Shown here: positions 1 through 10,237 of the stretch, in pieces
Layout: every line of letters begins with the position of its first letter
Position numbering within the stretch: the first letter of the stretch is position 1
Notes under the pieces: generated by a model
Databases searched by the model: none
What the model was told of the DNA's origin: nothing
The model's input: only the letters and a program-made list of their open reading frames with translations
Assembly (NCBI GenBank): GCA_020622105.1
Contig: JAHRYP010000004.1
Location: 62,001 to 126,000 of the forward strand
Direction: 5' to 3'
Origin: Methylotenera sp.
GTDB taxonomy: Bacteria; Pseudomonadota; Gammaproteobacteria; Burkholderiales; Methylophilaceae
Length of the DNA: 64,000 nt
Made by a program: the position numbers and the translations under genes

Positions 1-118
1 TCAGGCTTTTAACGCCGTCTGCTTTACGTGCCGGACTTATGTTGACCAGCCAGTTAATTGCAGCCTCACGTAAATCAATGGCCTCCAGTGTACAGCCGGA
101 CCGGCAAGTGTTATTCAT
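1..118 (-). CDS. Partial hypothetical protein, N-terminal 39 codons
   Basis: An open frame begins with ATG at 118-116 and stays open to the window edge, so only the first 39 codons are visible (starting MNNTCRSGCTLEAIDL). It lies 24 bp after the stop of the beta-propeller lipoprotein on the same strand and could be the last gene of that run. I see no clear Shine-Dalgarno sequence and do not recognise the family. The visible part has two cysteines near the start and no signal peptide. It may not be a real gene. Confidence 0.35.
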   Translation of the reverse strand, partial: MNNTCRSGCTLEAIDLREAAINWLVNISPARKADGVKSL

Positions 119-142
119 CATTCGTATTCTAATAATTACGGA

Positions 143-1021
143 TTATTTCAGCGGTATAAAATCCAGTACACCAGCTTTCATATCTGGCACCAGCAAATAA
201 GCTTCGTCTTTAGTGATCGCTATATCTGCTGCTGCCTGATAACCTGATTTAATTACTGTGACATCACCTTTTGTATTTACACTAAAAACTTTACCGTTTT
301 TCCAATCACTCACATACATCGTGCCGTTAGAGTGATGCACTAAACCGTCACCGCCGCCAAAGCCTTCCGCAATATCTGTGAGTTGCCCAGTTTGCGTATT
401 CAAGCTGTATAGAATACCGGATACAAAATCTACCTCTAATATAAAGTTTCCGGTGTCATCCGCCAGCAGGCCATTAGGGCCTTTAAGCCTGGCATCCTGC
501 TTATCATTAATCAGCAATGTTACTTGGCCATGCGCATTTATCTTATAAATTGCACCGCCACCGCCTTTACCAAGAATATCACCGCTGTCGCTCACATAAA
601 GATTGCCCTGCGGGTCAGCTTCCAGATCGTTTAAGAATATCGGTGTACTGGGGAATGCATCGCTGGCTACGAACACACTGGTTTTACCAGCCGAATCAAT
701 TTTGATCACTTTATTCTTATCAGCAGCATATAGATTTTTACCGATGATAACCAAGCCTTTGGGATCATCCAGCCCGGTAGCAAAAACCGCTGTTTTACCG
801 TTACGATCAATTACAGTAATCTGACCATCCCCATCTTTACCGAACTCGTTAATCTCAGACACATAAATACGGCCATCCTTGGCCTGAACTACTGACTCCG
901 GGGTCTTTAAGCCTGTAATTTTCTGCGGATTATCAAGTGTAGTTTTTGTAGCGCTCTGGCACCCTAGCACCATAAATGTTGACGCCAGCACTAATCCGAT
1001 TTTCATATGTGTTTTCAACAC
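143..1021 (-). CDS. SMP-30/NHL-type beta-propeller lipoprotein
   Basis: A 292-residue protein with a lipoprotein signal peptide (lipobox VLGC, lipidated Cys near residue 21), so probably anchored facing the periplasm. The rest is a run of beta-propeller blades of the SMP-30/gluconolactonase-like type, seen in repeated motifs such as GNLYVSD, GPNGLL, GGGDGLV and GTMYVSD. These proteins bind a divalent metal and often hydrolyse sugar lactones, but the substrate cannot be told here. The frame opens with GTG 5 nt after AGGAG; a TTG or ATG shortly downstream are alternatives. It follows the 199-aa secreted protein by 8 bp and the sugar dehydrogenase remnant, so a role in sugar or lactone oxidation is plausible. 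Confidence 0.75.
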   Translation of the reverse strand: MLKTHMKIGLVLASTFMVLGCQSATKTTLDNPQKITGLKTPESVVQAKDGRIYVSEINEFGKDGDGQITVIDRNGKTAVFATGLDDPKGLVIIGKNLYAADKNKVIKIDSAGKTSVFVASDAFPSTPIFLNDLEADPQGNLYVSDSGDILGKGGGGAIYKINAHGQVTLLINDKQDARLKGPNGLLADDTGNFILEVDFVSGILYSLNTQTGQLTDIAEGFGGGDGLVHHSNGTMYVSDWKNGKVFSVNTKGDVTVIKSGYQAAADIAITKDEAYLLVPDMKAGVLDFIPLK

Positions 1022-1029
1022 GGGTTCTC

Positions 1030-1629
1030 CTAAAAAGGTAAAGCGCGACGTAATTTATTAGTCGGCAACAATGTCACCATGCTGCACGGTGTTGTTTCTG
1101 TTTGACTGACAGCATCCGCACCAATCTGAGTCTGCAATGTACTATCAGCTTTCATTTTGCTTATTGCATGATCAATCGCTAGCGCATAAGATTGCTTAAT
1201 CCTACTTTCAGCCTGCATGCCTATTCTGCCATGCACGTTAGCTTCACCGACATAAGTGCCAACATGTTTACCTATTCCGGTATAAACTTCAGCAGTCACT
1301 TTGCCATAAAATTGTTGCACTTGCGGGTTATAAAACATTTTAGGCTGCAGCCAAACCAGCACTCGGCCAGACTGATTAGCATCGCAGACTTCTACCTTAC
1401 CATATACCTTGCCAAGCTTCTCTATTGCTATGCTTTCTACTAGCGGCCCCTGGTAAAACCAGTAATCAGAATATGGATGCCAGAGCTTAATTGGATTTGT
1501 GAATTCAACAGGCTGGATGTAAAGCAGCACATCGTGTTTGGTTCCAGCATGTGCAACACTATCTGCCCAAGCACTGAAACTCAGCATTACACCTAAAACT
1601 GCAAACCACTTATGAATATTTTTTTTCAT
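1030..1629 (-). CDS. Secreted protein of unknown function
   Basis: A 199-residue protein that starts MKKNIHKWFAVLGVMLSF and has a typical Sec signal peptide ending near AWA. The mature part is rich in aromatic residues (KLWHPYSDYWFYQG), has two cysteines, and shows no motif I recognise. It lies 9 bp after the sugar dehydrogenase remnant and 8 bp before the beta-propeller lipoprotein, so it is almost certainly co-transcribed with them. It is probably a periplasmic partner of these enzymes, but that is only inferred from the neighbours. Confidence 0.65.
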   Translation of the reverse strand: MKKNIHKWFAVLGVMLSFSAWADSVAHAGTKHDVLLYIQPVEFTNPIKLWHPYSDYWFYQGPLVESIAIEKLGKVYGKVEVCDANQSGRVLVWLQPKMFYNPQVQQFYGKVTAEVYTGIGKHVGTYVGEANVHGRIGMQAESRIKQSYALAIDHAISKMKADSTLQTQIGADAVSQTETTPCSMVTLLPTNKLRRALPF

Positions 1630-1638
1630 TTTCTTTCT

Positions 1639-2866
1639 CTATTTACCTTGATAACTAATGCGATATATTACGTCTGAGTCGTCATCTGAAACATAAAGTG
1701 CTCGGTCAGGGCCTACAGCAACATCAACGGGCCGGCCTGTCACATTATTTCTTCTTAACCATCCGCTTTCTGAACCATTGGCTAACCAGCCCGTTGCAAA
1801 ATCTTCCACCTTGACAGGTTTGTTGTCCTTGAATTTTACACGAACCAGCTGGTAACCTGCCGGCTGCTGACGATTCCACGAGCCGTGCAAAGCCACTATT
1901 GCATCTGACTTATATTCATCCGGCCAGTTCGTTTTATCAAGAAAGGTAATGCCGATTGGGGTTGTATGTGAGATAAACGTAATTGCGGGAGCTTGTGCGG
2001 TTTTGCAAAAACCAGGCTCACCTTTAAAGTTAGGGTCTTCTACCATCGCTTTCTTAACAGGGTCAGCCCAGCAATGCGGCCAGCCGTAATGTTTGCCAGC
2101 GTCGATTTTATTGAGGTGCTCCGGTGGAATCTCATCATTGACTTTACCGCCTACAGTATCGGAACGATTATCAGCCCCATTATTGGTTGCATACATATCA
2201 CCTGTTACCGGATGCCAGGTAAAACCTTGAGAATTACGCAAACCGCTGGCCCATATTGCAGACTGCTGATGCCTGCCCAGCGTAGTGAGCGCGCCCGCAG
2301 GTTTGCCATCTATGGTGTAACGTAAGATCGTTGCACGTAACGGATTGCTTTCTGTACACATTACAGCTTGAACCCACATTAATATACAAATAACCATCGG
2401 GGCCAAGCTTAATCGTTTTAGTCCTGTGTCCGCCGGTAGGCAGATTGGAGATAAACGGCTCGGCGGCAGACCAGCGACCATTGACCTGCTTGATTTTTAC
2501 CACGCCATCCTGATTAGCTACCAGCAGTGCATCACCAACAAAAGTCAGCCCCTGCGGGTAATTTAAACTCTGCGCTACCGTAATAACTTCATCTGCCTTG
2601 CCGTCCTTATTATCATCCGGCAGCATCAGCACCTTGCCATCTTTTGATGATGTTACAAACAGGTTGCCATGTGCATCAAACGCCATGAACCTGACACTGC
2701 TTAATAACTTGCCTTGCTTGGTTGAGCCATCAGCAAACTGCGTCAATTTAAAGCCCGTAGGCAACTTAATCATCGCCTCATCTGCGTATAAATGATTTGC
2801 AGCAACAGCAAAACAAAAGCCAGCCACAAATGTAAATATTGGTTTAAAGCGCAAACTTACATCCAT
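1639..2866 (-). pseudogene. PQQ-type sugar dehydrogenase, frameshifted
   Basis: Two overlapping frames together make one soluble PQQ glucose/sorbosone dehydrogenase-like protein of about 408 residues. The first (from 2866) has a signal peptide and runs through GPDGYLYINVGSSCNV. The second continues with CTESNPLRATILRYTIDG and the family motifs GKHYGWPHCWAD, ALHGSWNR, GRPVDVAVGPDRALYVSDD. The break lies at about 2354-2362 within a short GT/AC repeat; two extra bases (one more GT) would restore SSCNVCTE. Family members carry PQQ and oxidise sugars in the periplasm. Unless the shift is a sequencing error, translation ends early and the enzyme is lost. It lies 16 bp after fccB. Confidence 0.8.
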
Positions 2867-2882
2867 AGCTAACCCCGTGTCA

Positions 2883-4160
2883 TCAAGTCAGGATATCTGA
2901 CCATATATTGTTAGCCCATGCCCCTGCATATGCACCTTCCTGCTCACTTGGCGCTAGCGAAACCCCACCGCCCTCAGCAGAAATCATGATTTTTTTTACA
3001 GCATCATAGCGATACACATTTGCTACATGCATCGCAGATTTGTCTGAAACATAGCTGTAACAGGTGTTTGCGAACAATGGGGCCGGGTCAGGTACCGCGC
3101 CTGCCATGAGTTGCACAATGGCGTTGGCGCATATCTTCGCCTGGTTGGTTGCCATATGCGCAGACTTAGGTAAAGCCGCAGACACGGCATCCCCAATCAC
3201 ATGCACATTGTTAACTAGTTTGGATTCGTATGTCAGAAAATCCACCTCGCACCAGCGCTTGTCCACATTATTCAATTGCGCCATTTGCGCAGGCTTGCCC
3301 GCACGCTGTGGCGGAATAATATTCAGCACATCAGCTCGTACAGACTCAAATTCAGTGGTGACGGTCTTGTTAACCACATCGACTGACACTAATGTATTGT
3401 TCGGTCGATAATCCACCAAGCCTGCATACATTTCATTAAAGACTTTAGTGAAAAGTCCTTTTTTAGAAACGATCTCGGCATTTGCATCCAATACAATCAC
3501 TTTGGATTTCGGCTTATGGTATTTGAAATAATATGCAACCTGTGCTGCACGCTCATATGGGCCCGGGGGGCAGCGGTAAGGTGCCGCGGGCACGTTCATG
3601 ACAAACACACCGCCATCCGGCATTGCTTCCAGCTGTTGGCGCAAGTTAACAGTTTGCCAGCCCGCTTTCCATGCATGTGGCACCCGCTTCTGCGCCTCGG
3701 CACTTTGCAGCATCGGCAAGCTGTCGTATATAAAATCCACCCCAGGCGCGATGATTAACCTGTCGTAACTTAATTCACCACGCAACATGCTGATTTTATT
3801 GGCATTAATGTCAATAGCGTTTACCTGATCTTGTACCCATTGAATACCATGATTGGATTTGAGCAACTGGTAATCAAAGGTTAAATCATCGATAGATTTA
3901 CTGCCGCCCAGAACCAGATTGCTTAAAGGGCACGAAACAAACTGACGATTTGGCTCAACCACCACCACCTCAATCGTGCCTAGACTCCACATGCGCAAAT
4001 ATTTCGCAGCTGCGGCACCCGCATAACCACCACCTATGACCACGACACGGCCTATTGGCAACTTGCTTGCTCTGGCAAAGGCAGTCAGACCATGTGTGGA
4101 CAAACCCAGCGTGGCGGCTAAGCCTGCCAATTTAATAAAGTCGCGGCGATCAGTTTGCAT
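2883..4160 (-). CDS. fccB: Flavocytochrome c sulfide dehydrogenase, flavoprotein subunit
   Basis: A 425-residue FAD protein of the FccB/SoxF family, which oxidises sulfide in the periplasm and passes electrons to its cytochrome c partner. The N-terminus carries a twin-arginine signal (RRDFIKLAG). The dinucleotide-binding motif VVVIGGGYAGAAAAKYL follows near residue 40. The redox cysteine motif FVSCPLSN lies near residue 76 and a second Cys is in CEVDFLTYES. VHVIGDA is the second FAD motif, and the C-terminal flavocytochrome c binding domain ends AGAWANNIWSDILT. It overlaps fccA by 11 bp, which supports an FccAB heterodimer. No sox cluster is visible nearby. Confidence 0.9.
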   Translation of the reverse strand: MQTDRRDFIKLAGLAATLGLSTHGLTAFARASKLPIGRVVVIGGGYAGAAAAKYLRMWSLGTIEVVVVEPNRQFVSCPLSNLVLGGSKSIDDLTFDYQLLKSNHGIQWVQDQVNAIDINANKISMLRGELSYDRLIIAPGVDFIYDSLPMLQSAEAQKRVPHAWKAGWQTVNLRQQLEAMPDGGVFVMNVPAAPYRCPPGPYERAAQVAYYFKYHKPKSKVIVLDANAEIVSKKGLFTKVFNEMYAGLVDYRPNNTLVSVDVVNKTVTTEFESVRADVLNIIPPQRAGKPAQMAQLNNVDKRWCEVDFLTYESKLVNNVHVIGDAVSAALPKSAHMATNQAKICANAIVQLMAGAVPDPAPLFANTCYSYVSDKSAMHVANVYRYDAVKKIMISAEGGGVSLAPSEQEGAYAGAWANNIWSDILT

Positions 4161-4539
4161 GATCTGCCCGCAATCTCTGTGGTTCTAAAATAACGGGGTT
4201 ATAAGGTACCTGCATGGAGAAATGTTCAGCCAAGGCGGTTATTTCATCAGCAGTCAAACCTTTAGCATGACGATGCATCACGGTGGCAGAACGCTCACCG
4301 GACTTGAACGCTTGCAATTTAGCTATGATATCGGCTTTGCTGACACCGGCAAGCGCGGGGGTTGAGTCACCATGATTGCTGGTAGATACTGCATTACCGT
4401 GGGTGCCATGACAAGCCGCACATGATGCAGCCAAACTGCGAATATGCACACTATAAGCAGCAGATGCAGAATCTGCTGCGCATACAATCATCGGGCTTAA
4501 AAGCCCGATGATTAATGCTGATGAGATCATTTTTTTCAA
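4150..4539 (-). CDS. fccA: Cytochrome c subunit of flavocytochrome c sulfide dehydrogenase
   Basis: A small monohaem class I cytochrome c. The haem-binding motif is CAACH (in AASCAACHGTHGN) and the likely Met ligand lies in the TVMHRHAKGL stretch. A Sec signal peptide ends near CAADSA. I chose a TTG start at 4539 because AAGGA lies about 7 nt upstream; the next ATG (4530) is three codons in. The open frame extends further up to 4593 but has no signal or ribosome site there. It should take electrons from FccB in the periplasm. The gene is preceded by a perfect 14-bp inverted repeat that could affect its expression. Confidence 0.85.
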   Translation of the reverse strand: MKKMISSALIIGLLSPMIVCAADSASAAYSVHIRSLAASCAACHGTHGNAVSTSNHGDSTPALAGVSKADIIAKLQAFKSGERSATVMHRHAKGLTADEITALAEHFSMQVPYNPVILEPQRLRADHAN

Positions 4540-4561
4540 ACAATATTCCTTAAAATATTGC

Positions 4562-4600
4562 CAACAGATTGATCCAGTCATGTGTCGGATCAATCTGTTG
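4562..4600 (-). terminator. Perfect 14-bp hairpin between ankyrin gene and fccA
   Basis: CAACAGATTGATCC at 4562-4575 is repeated inverted at 4587-4600 with an 11-nt loop. It lies 37 bp after the ankyrin gene stop and about 23 bp upstream of fccA. On the minus strand only a weak T stretch (ATATTTT) follows, so it may be a partial terminator, an attenuator or an mRNA-stabilising stem. Confidence 0.6.
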
Positions 4601-4637
4601 CGATTAGAAAAAACTGCTTCTTAAAATCAATTACTTA

Positions 4638-5129
4638 TTACAGACACTTTTCTTCCATACAGCCGTCATCATTAACGCCTAAAGATTTCAGATACGCTAC
4701 CATTTTAGTGTTACCTAAGTCAGTCATGGCGCGAATCAGGCTTACATCACCACGCATTTTCATGTTCACGTCTGCACCTTTTTCTGCCAGATATTTCAAC
4801 ATCGCTTCATTGTTGTTGTAAGCAGCGTGATGAAAAGCAGTCAATTTATTCACTGGATGTGCATAGTTGAGGTCAGCACCATGTTCAGCAAAGTATTTAA
4901 CTAATTCGAACTGGTTTTTAGATGCAGCCATTAATAACGGTGGCCATGCAAAATAACTTACATTCACGTCCAAGCCAGCTTCTACATATTTTTTTACTAC
5001 TTTTAAGTTACCTTCGCCGATCGCTTGTGCAAATTCAACTGACTCGTCATCTGTCAGTGTTTTAGCTGCCGCTGCATTGAATGAAATACTTAACATTAGT
5101 GCTGCAAATAAAACTCTCAAAAAATTCAT
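4638..5129 (-). CDS. Secreted ankyrin-repeat protein
   Basis: A 163-residue protein with a Sec signal peptide (FLRVLFAALMLSISFNAAAA) and about four ankyrin repeats. These are recognisable by PLLMAASKNQFELVKYFAEHGADLN and the similar HHAAYNNNEAMLKYLAEKGADVN. Ankyrin repeats mediate protein binding. It ends with a Cys pair (GCMEEKCL). The start at 5129 is preferred over 5150 because GGAGAT lies 7 nt upstream and the signal peptide starts there. It lies upstream of fccAB on the same strand. Ankyrin proteins beside catalase or redox enzymes often have protective roles, but no function can be assigned here. Confidence 0.75.
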   Translation of the reverse strand: MNFLRVLFAALMLSISFNAAAAKTLTDDESVEFAQAIGEGNLKVVKKYVEAGLDVNVSYFAWPPLLMAASKNQFELVKYFAEHGADLNYAHPVNKLTAFHHAAYNNNEAMLKYLAEKGADVNMKMRGDVSLIRAMTDLGNTKMVAYLKSLGVNDDGCMEEKCL

Positions 5130-5211
5130 GCTGCTTATCTCCAAATTCATCTATTAAATTTTAAGGAAACTCAGAATAAACTTATTCCATGTTGCCTTAA
5201 TTCTATTTTTA

Positions 5212-8200
5212 TTACGCAATATAACGTCTTGCATTCTGGAACATACGCAACCAGGCACTGTCTTCAGCATCACCACAGCGTTGCCATGTGTTTTGCACAT
5301 TGCGAATTACGCGTTCAGGATGTGGCATCATAATACTAAAACGTCCATCTGTGCTGGTTAATCCAGTCACGCCTTGCGGTGAACCGTTAGGGTTAAACGG
5401 GTAAACCTCGGTAGGCGTTGACGCATTATCTATAAAGCGCATTGTTACTAATCTTTGCGCCAGCAATTCATTGACAGCGCCCGCTTCAGAAAATTCCGCA
5501 AAACCTTCACCATGTGCAACTGCAATCGGCATTTTGCTGCCAGCCATGCCGTTAAAGAACAATGAAGCTGACTCTAAAACCTCTACCATGCTCAGGCGCG
5601 CTTCGAATTGTTCAGAGCGGTTGCGCACAAAATGCGGCCAATGCGCAGCACCCGGAATCAGTTCACGCAGGTTGCTCATCATCTGGCAGCCATTACAGAC
5701 GCCAAGTGCAAAGCTATCTTCACGATGGAAGAAAGCTGAGAACTCATCACGTGCGCGTGCATTAAACAGAATGGATTTGGCCCAGCCCTCGCCCGCACCC
5801 AGCACATCGCCGTAAGAGAATCCGCCACAGGCAACAAAGCCCGCGAAGTCTTTCAGCGATACTCGGCCTGAGATAATGTCGCTCATGTGTACGTCGTAAG
5901 CTGCAAAACCGGCACGGTCAAACGACGCCGCCATTTCCACATGACCGTTCACGCCCTGCTCACGCAGAATCGCCATTTTTGGACGCGCGCCGGTTGCGAT
6001 ATAAGGCGCGGCAACGTTTTCAGTAGGCTGATAAGTTAACTCTGCAAATAAACCACGGTCGCCATCATTGAGCAATCGGTCATATTCCTGCTGTGCGCTA
6101 AGCGGGTTATCACGCAGTTTCTGCATCTGATAAGTAGTTTCAGACCATGTACGATGTAGATTCACACGTGTATCACTGAATACTACTTTACCGTTGCGTG
6201 TAATCTCAACCTTGTTATCACGGCTTACATCGCCAATCACATGTGCGAGACCATTAAATTGTGCAGCTATAGTTTCCGCCTCTGTTGCTGGCACTTGAAT
6301 TACCGCGCCTAACTCTTCGTTATAAAGTGCGCTGACAATATCACCCGGCAAAGCTGAAACGTCTACATTAATACCGCAATGTCCGGCAAATGCCATTTCC
6401 ACCAGCGTGGTGAACAAGCCACCATCTGAACGGTCATGATAGGCCAGAATCTTGCCGGCTTTATTCAACTGTTGAATGCTATTAAAGAAATGTTTCAGCT
6501 GGCTTGCATCATCGACATCAGGCGCTGTATCACCAACTTCGCCGTAAACTTGCGCCAAGCTTGAGCCGCCCATGCGATTTTTACCTGCACCCAGATCAAT
6601 CAGCACCAGCTTAGATGACACATCGGTTTGTAATTGCGGCGTCAGTGTTTTACGTGCATCCGGCGTAGCGGCAAAAGCTGTCACTACCAATGAGATTGGT
6701 GATGTCACCGCCTTATTGGTGCCATCATCATTCCACACGGTTTTCATACTCATTGAGTCTTTACCCACCGGGATGCTGACACCCAGTTGCGGACAAAGCT
6801 CCATGCCTACAGCTTTTACAGTTGCGAATAGTGCGGCATCTTCACCCGGGTGACCGGCAGGTGCCATCCAGTTGGCTGAAAGTTTCAGATCGCTGATGTC
6901 ATCAATCAGGCTGGCTGCAATATTGGTAATAGATTCACCAATTGCCATGCGGCCGGAAGCCGGTGCGTTAATCAATGCCAGCGGTGCTTTTTCACCGATC
7001 GCAAATGCTTCACCACGGTAGGTTTCATAACCAGCTACCGTCACGCCAACGTCGGCCACCGGCACCTGCCATGGACCAACCATCTGCTCGCGCGCTACCA
7101 AACCGGTCACGGAACGGTCGCCAATCGTGATCAGGAAAGTTTTATCAGCTACGCCGGGCAACCTGAGCACGCGTGCAGCGGCGTCTTTCAAGTCAATGTG
7201 GCTGGTGTCAAAAGCTTTTAACTGTTTTGTAGCGCTTTTCACATCGCGCGTCATTTTTGGCGGTTTACCCAGCAATACAGATAAATCCATATCTACCGGC
7301 TTATTATCAAAATGACTGTCAGCCACGGTCAGGTGACGTTCTTCTGTGGCGTAGCCAACAACCGCAAACGGGCAACGCTCGCGCTCACAGATTTCCTTGA
7401 AGCGCGGCAAATCTTCTTTCGCAATCGCCATTACATAACGTTCCTGCGCCTCGTTACTCCACAACTCACGTGGCGACATGCCAGGCTCTTCATTATGCAC
7501 ATCGCGTAATTGGAAAATCGCACCTACGCCAGCATCATTCACCAGTTCAGGGAACGCGTTGGAAATACCGCCTGCACCTACGTCATGAATACTTAAAATC
7601 GGGTTGTCTTCACCCAGCTGCCAGCAGCGGTCGATCACTTCTTGTGCACGACGCTCCAACTCCGGGTTGCCACGCTGTACTGAGTCAAAGTCCAGATTCT
7701 CAACGTTACTGCCGGTATCCATACTCGATGCAGCGCCGCCGCCTAAGCCAATCAACATTGCCGGGCCGCCAAGTTGAATCAGCGCCGCACCGGGAGTAAT
7801 CGGGTTCTTTTTAGAATGCTTGGCAGAAATATTGCCGATACCGCCAGCCAGCATAATCGGCTTATGATAGCCACGCACTTCAGCTTGCCCATTAACGCCC
7901 GGAGCCTCTAATTCAAAAGTACGGAAGTAACCGGTAATGTTTGGGCGACCAAATTCGTTGTTATAAGCCGCACCACCCAATGGGCCATCAATCATAACCT
8001 GCAATGGTGAAGCAATGCGGCCAGGTTTGCCGTAAGCCGCTGATTCCCAAGGCTGGGTAAAATCAGGGATATTCAGGTTAGATACTGAAAAACCGGTTAA
8101 ACCTGCTTTAGGTTTTGAACCGCTACCGGTTGCGCCTTCATCACGAATCTCACCGCCGGCACCGGTTGCGGCACCCGCAAATGGAGAAATTGCTGTCGGG

Positions 8201-9135
8201 TGATTATGCGTTTCCACTTTCATCAGGAAGTGCATATCTTCTTCAATAAAATGGTAAGCACCATCGGCTGTCGGGTAAAAACGTTTTGTAGCTTCGCCGT
8301 CTTTCTGGCCTGCTACGATAGAAGCATTGTCAGAATAGGCAACTACAGTTTTACCAGGGTTCAATTTGTGCGTATTGCGGATCATGCCGAACAGTGACAT
8401 TTCCTGTTGCTCGCCATCGATTACCCAATCTGCATTAAAAATTTTATGGCGACAATGCTCAGAGTTTGCCTGCGCAAACATCATGAGCTCAACGTCGGTC
8501 GGGTTACGCTGCATTCTGGTGAAGTTATCAAACAGGTAATCCACCTCATCCGGCGACAGCGCCAGACCCATATCGCTGTTAGCCTGATCAAGTGCAGCCT
8601 TACCGCCTTGCAGAACATCCACAGTACATAACGGCTTTGGTGCATCGGTATGATAAAGCTTGGCTGCATCTTCAAGAGCGGGGAATACAGATTCAGTCAT
8701 ACGGTCATGAATCAGCGGCAGCAACAGCTGGCGCTCGTTCACGCTCAGTGCCTGACCATTTTTAGTTTTAATATAGTACGCAATACCGCGCTCTACGCGC
8801 TGCACTTCAGGCAAACCACAGTGTTTTACAATGTCGGTAGCACGTGATGCCCAGGGTGAGATCGTACCCACACGCGGCAACACCAGTATCTGCTCACCAT
8901 CAGGGTTTTCAGCCTGCATCTTGGGGCCATAAGTCAGAATCTGATTGAGTGTGCCTTTTTGCGCTGCTGAGAGCTCACCCTCCACCCATGCAAAATGCCA
9001 GAACTCGGCGTAAACATGGCCAATATTCGGGCAAGCTTCATCGAGCTTGCTCTGAATTTTTTCAATACGGAATGGAGATAAGGCAGCGCTTCCACGCAGG
9101 CTGATCATTTGAGGGGTGGATTTAGATTGGCTCAT
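5212..9135 (-). CDS. purL: Phosphoribosylformylglycinamidine synthase
   Basis: The large single-chain PurL of proteobacteria (about 1307 residues), step 4 of purine synthesis: FGAR + glutamine + ATP to FGAM. The N-terminal PurS-like part, the linker, and the two ATP-binding synthase halves are present ([49 protein letters not shown]). The C-terminal glutamine amidotransferase has its nucleophile Cys in [10 protein letters not shown] and the His/Glu pair in MMPHPERV. The ATG at 9135 is preferred; the frame can be opened seven codons earlier only by TTG. It is intact and of normal length, and stands alone between intergenic regions. Confidence 0.97.
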   Translation of the reverse strand: MSQSKSTPQMISLRGSAALSPFRIEKIQSKLDEACPNIGHVYAEFWHFAWVEGELSAAQKGTLNQILTYGPKMQAENPDGEQILVLPRVGTISPWASRATDIVKHCGLPEVQRVERGIAYYIKTKNGQALSVNERQLLLPLIHDRMTESVFPALEDAAKLYHTDAPKPLCTVDVLQGGKAALDQANSDMGLALSPDEVDYLFDNFTRMQRNPTDVELMMFAQANSEHCRHKIFNADWVIDGEQQEMSLFGMIRNTHKLNPGKTVVAYSDNASIVAGQKDGEATKRFYPTADGAYHFIEEDMHFLMKVETHNHPTAISPFAGAATGAGGEIRDEGATGSGSKPKAGLTGFSVSNLNIPDFTQPWESAAYGKPGRIASPLQVMIDGPLGGAAYNNEFGRPNITGYFRTFELEAPGVNGQAEVRGYHKPIMLAGGIGNISAKHSKKNPITPGAALIQLGGPAMLIGLGGGAASSMDTGSNVENLDFDSVQRGNPELERRAQEVIDRCWQLGEDNPILSIHDVGAGGISNAFPELVNDAGVGAIFQLRDVHNEEPGMSPRELWSNEAQERYVMAIAKEDLPRFKEICERERCPFAVVGYATEERHLTVADSHFDNKPVDMDLSVLLGKPPKMTRDVKSATKQLKAFDTSHIDLKDAAARVLRLPGVADKTFLITIGDRSVTGLVAREQMVGPWQVPVADVGVTVAGYETYRGEAFAIGEKAPLALINAPASGRMAIGESITNIAASLIDDISDLKLSANWMAPAGHPGEDAALFATVKAVGMELCPQLGVSIPVGKDSMSMKTVWNDDGTNKAVTSPISLVVTAFAATPDARKTLTPQLQTDVSSKLVLIDLGAGKNRMGGSSLAQVYGEVGDTAPDVDDASQLKHFFNSIQQLNKAGKILAYHDRSDGGLFTTLVEMAFAGHCGINVDVSALPGDIVSALYNEELGAVIQVPATEAETIAAQFNGLAHVIGDVSRDNKVEITRNGKVVFSDTRVNLHRTWSETTYQMQKLRDNPLSAQQEYDRLLNDGDRGLFAELTYQPTENVAAPYIATGARPKMAILREQGVNGHVEMAASFDRAGFAAYDVHMSDIISGRVSLKDFAGFVACGGFSYGDVLGAGEGWAKSILFNARARDEFSAFFHREDSFALGVCNGCQMMSNLRELIPGAAHWPHFVRNRSEQFEARLSMVEVLESASLFFNGMAGSKMPIAVAHGEGFAEFSEAGAVNELLAQRLVTMRFIDNASTPTEVYPFNPNGSPQGVTGLTSTDGRFSIMMPHPERVIRNVQNTWQRCGDAEDSAWLRMFQNARRYIA

Positions 9136-9306
9136 TAAAACTCGGCTAATTATCAATGATTTGAATAAAGCAGAATTTTAACAGATTAGCGGCAATTAGG
9201 CCGCTTAAATGGCGACATAAATAGGGTTTATATCGCCACTTATTGAATTAGAAAACAGGTGTTTTTGCTTTGAAACAATATGCCTCCAGCTATGTCGACG
9301 TGATAT

Positions 9307-9993
9307 TTAATTAGCCAGTGCGCCAAATACTTTTTTGAGCAAAGCACTGCTTTGACCAATTGGATCTTTGCGAATTGCGGCCTCTTCTTTCGCCATCATC
9401 AGGTAAACGCCATCCAGCGTTTTTTGTGTGACATACTGCTCAAGATTCACCTGCTCTTTTTTTACCAGACCGTACTGGCTGCCAATTTCAGCATATTTGT
9501 TGTATTGCTGGGCAAGCTGTACGTTCTCGGTGGCTTTTGTGACGATAGGCAGAAATTTCTCCGCCATCTGTGTTGATGTGGTTTTTTTAAAGTACTGCGT
9601 TGCGGCATCTTCGCCACCGGTCAATATCGCCTTTGCATCAGCCACCGTCATCTTTTTTGCTGAATCCACCAACAAAACTTTAGCTTCAGGCACCGCAGCT
9701 TCTGCCGCACGATTCATTTTGAGTATCAACTCATCCGCCTGCTTACCCATGCCGAACATACGCATGGCTTTTTCGGTTCTTTTCAAAGCATCAGGTAACG
9801 GAATTTTAACTTCGCTGTTACCCAGAAAGCCGTCGGTTTTACTCAACTCACTTACAGCCTTGCCTGCGCCTTGAATTAACGCGGCTTTAAGACCGCTACT
9901 GGCCTCGGCATTAGTTAATTCGCTGACATCCACAGCATTGGCGTGCGAAACAAAGAATGCAAAGGTTATAAATGCAGATAAAAAACGTAACAT
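9307..9993 (-). CDS. DUF4197 family secreted protein
   Basis: A 228-residue protein with a Sec signal peptide (LRFLSAFITFAFFVSHANA) followed by a mostly helical DUF4197-like domain. Visible features are the internal GxGxAV motif, LPDALKRTEKAMRMFGMGKQADEL, the TQYFKKTT stretch typical of the family, and a C-terminal LDGVYLMMAKEEAAIRKDP. The function of the family is not known. The ATG at 9993 is chosen because GGAG lies about 7 nt upstream; the longer frame would start with TTG. It is monocistronic by spacing. Confidence 0.8.
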   Translation of the reverse strand: MLRFLSAFITFAFFVSHANAVDVSELTNAEASSGLKAALIQGAGKAVSELSKTDGFLGNSEVKIPLPDALKRTEKAMRMFGMGKQADELILKMNRAAEAAVPEAKVLLVDSAKKMTVADAKAILTGGEDAATQYFKKTTSTQMAEKFLPIVTKATENVQLAQQYNKYAEIGSQYGLVKKEQVNLEQYVTQKTLDGVYLMMAKEEAAIRKDPIGQSSALLKKVFGALAN

Positions 9994-10107
9994 GACATGC
10001 TCCAATTACTCAGTAACGCACAAAATTATAGCTTAACGCAAATAGCTGTTAATGCAACACTAACAACGAATATTTAAGCTAAGCTATCAAGGCGAGAAGA
10101 TATTTGA

Positions 10108-10233
10108 TGAAACGCCGATTTATTTCTAAAGCCGTCATTGCGAGCGAAGCGCGGCAATCCAGAAACTCTCTTTAGAGAAAAGTACTAGATTGCCGCGCTT
10201 CGCTCGCAATGACGAAATAAATTAATGCCTACT
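10108..10233. repeat. Palindromic MITE/REP-like element, copy 1
   Basis: About 126 bp with inverted halves. The left half reads GTCATTGCGAGCGAAGCG then CGGCAATCCAG; the right half is its inverse (CTAGATTGCCGCG, CGCTCGCAATGAC). The outer ends resemble GAAACGCCGATTTATTT. Related copies are at 17688-17843 and 41654-41813. It lies between glgP and the DUF4197 gene, with no ORF inside. Confidence 0.8.
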
Positions 10234-10237
10234 TAAA

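Noticed and set aside
9157-9306. Small inverted repeats upstream of purL as a purine riboswitch
   Set aside because: No recognisable purine aptamer core; stems are short and the gap is only 150 bp.
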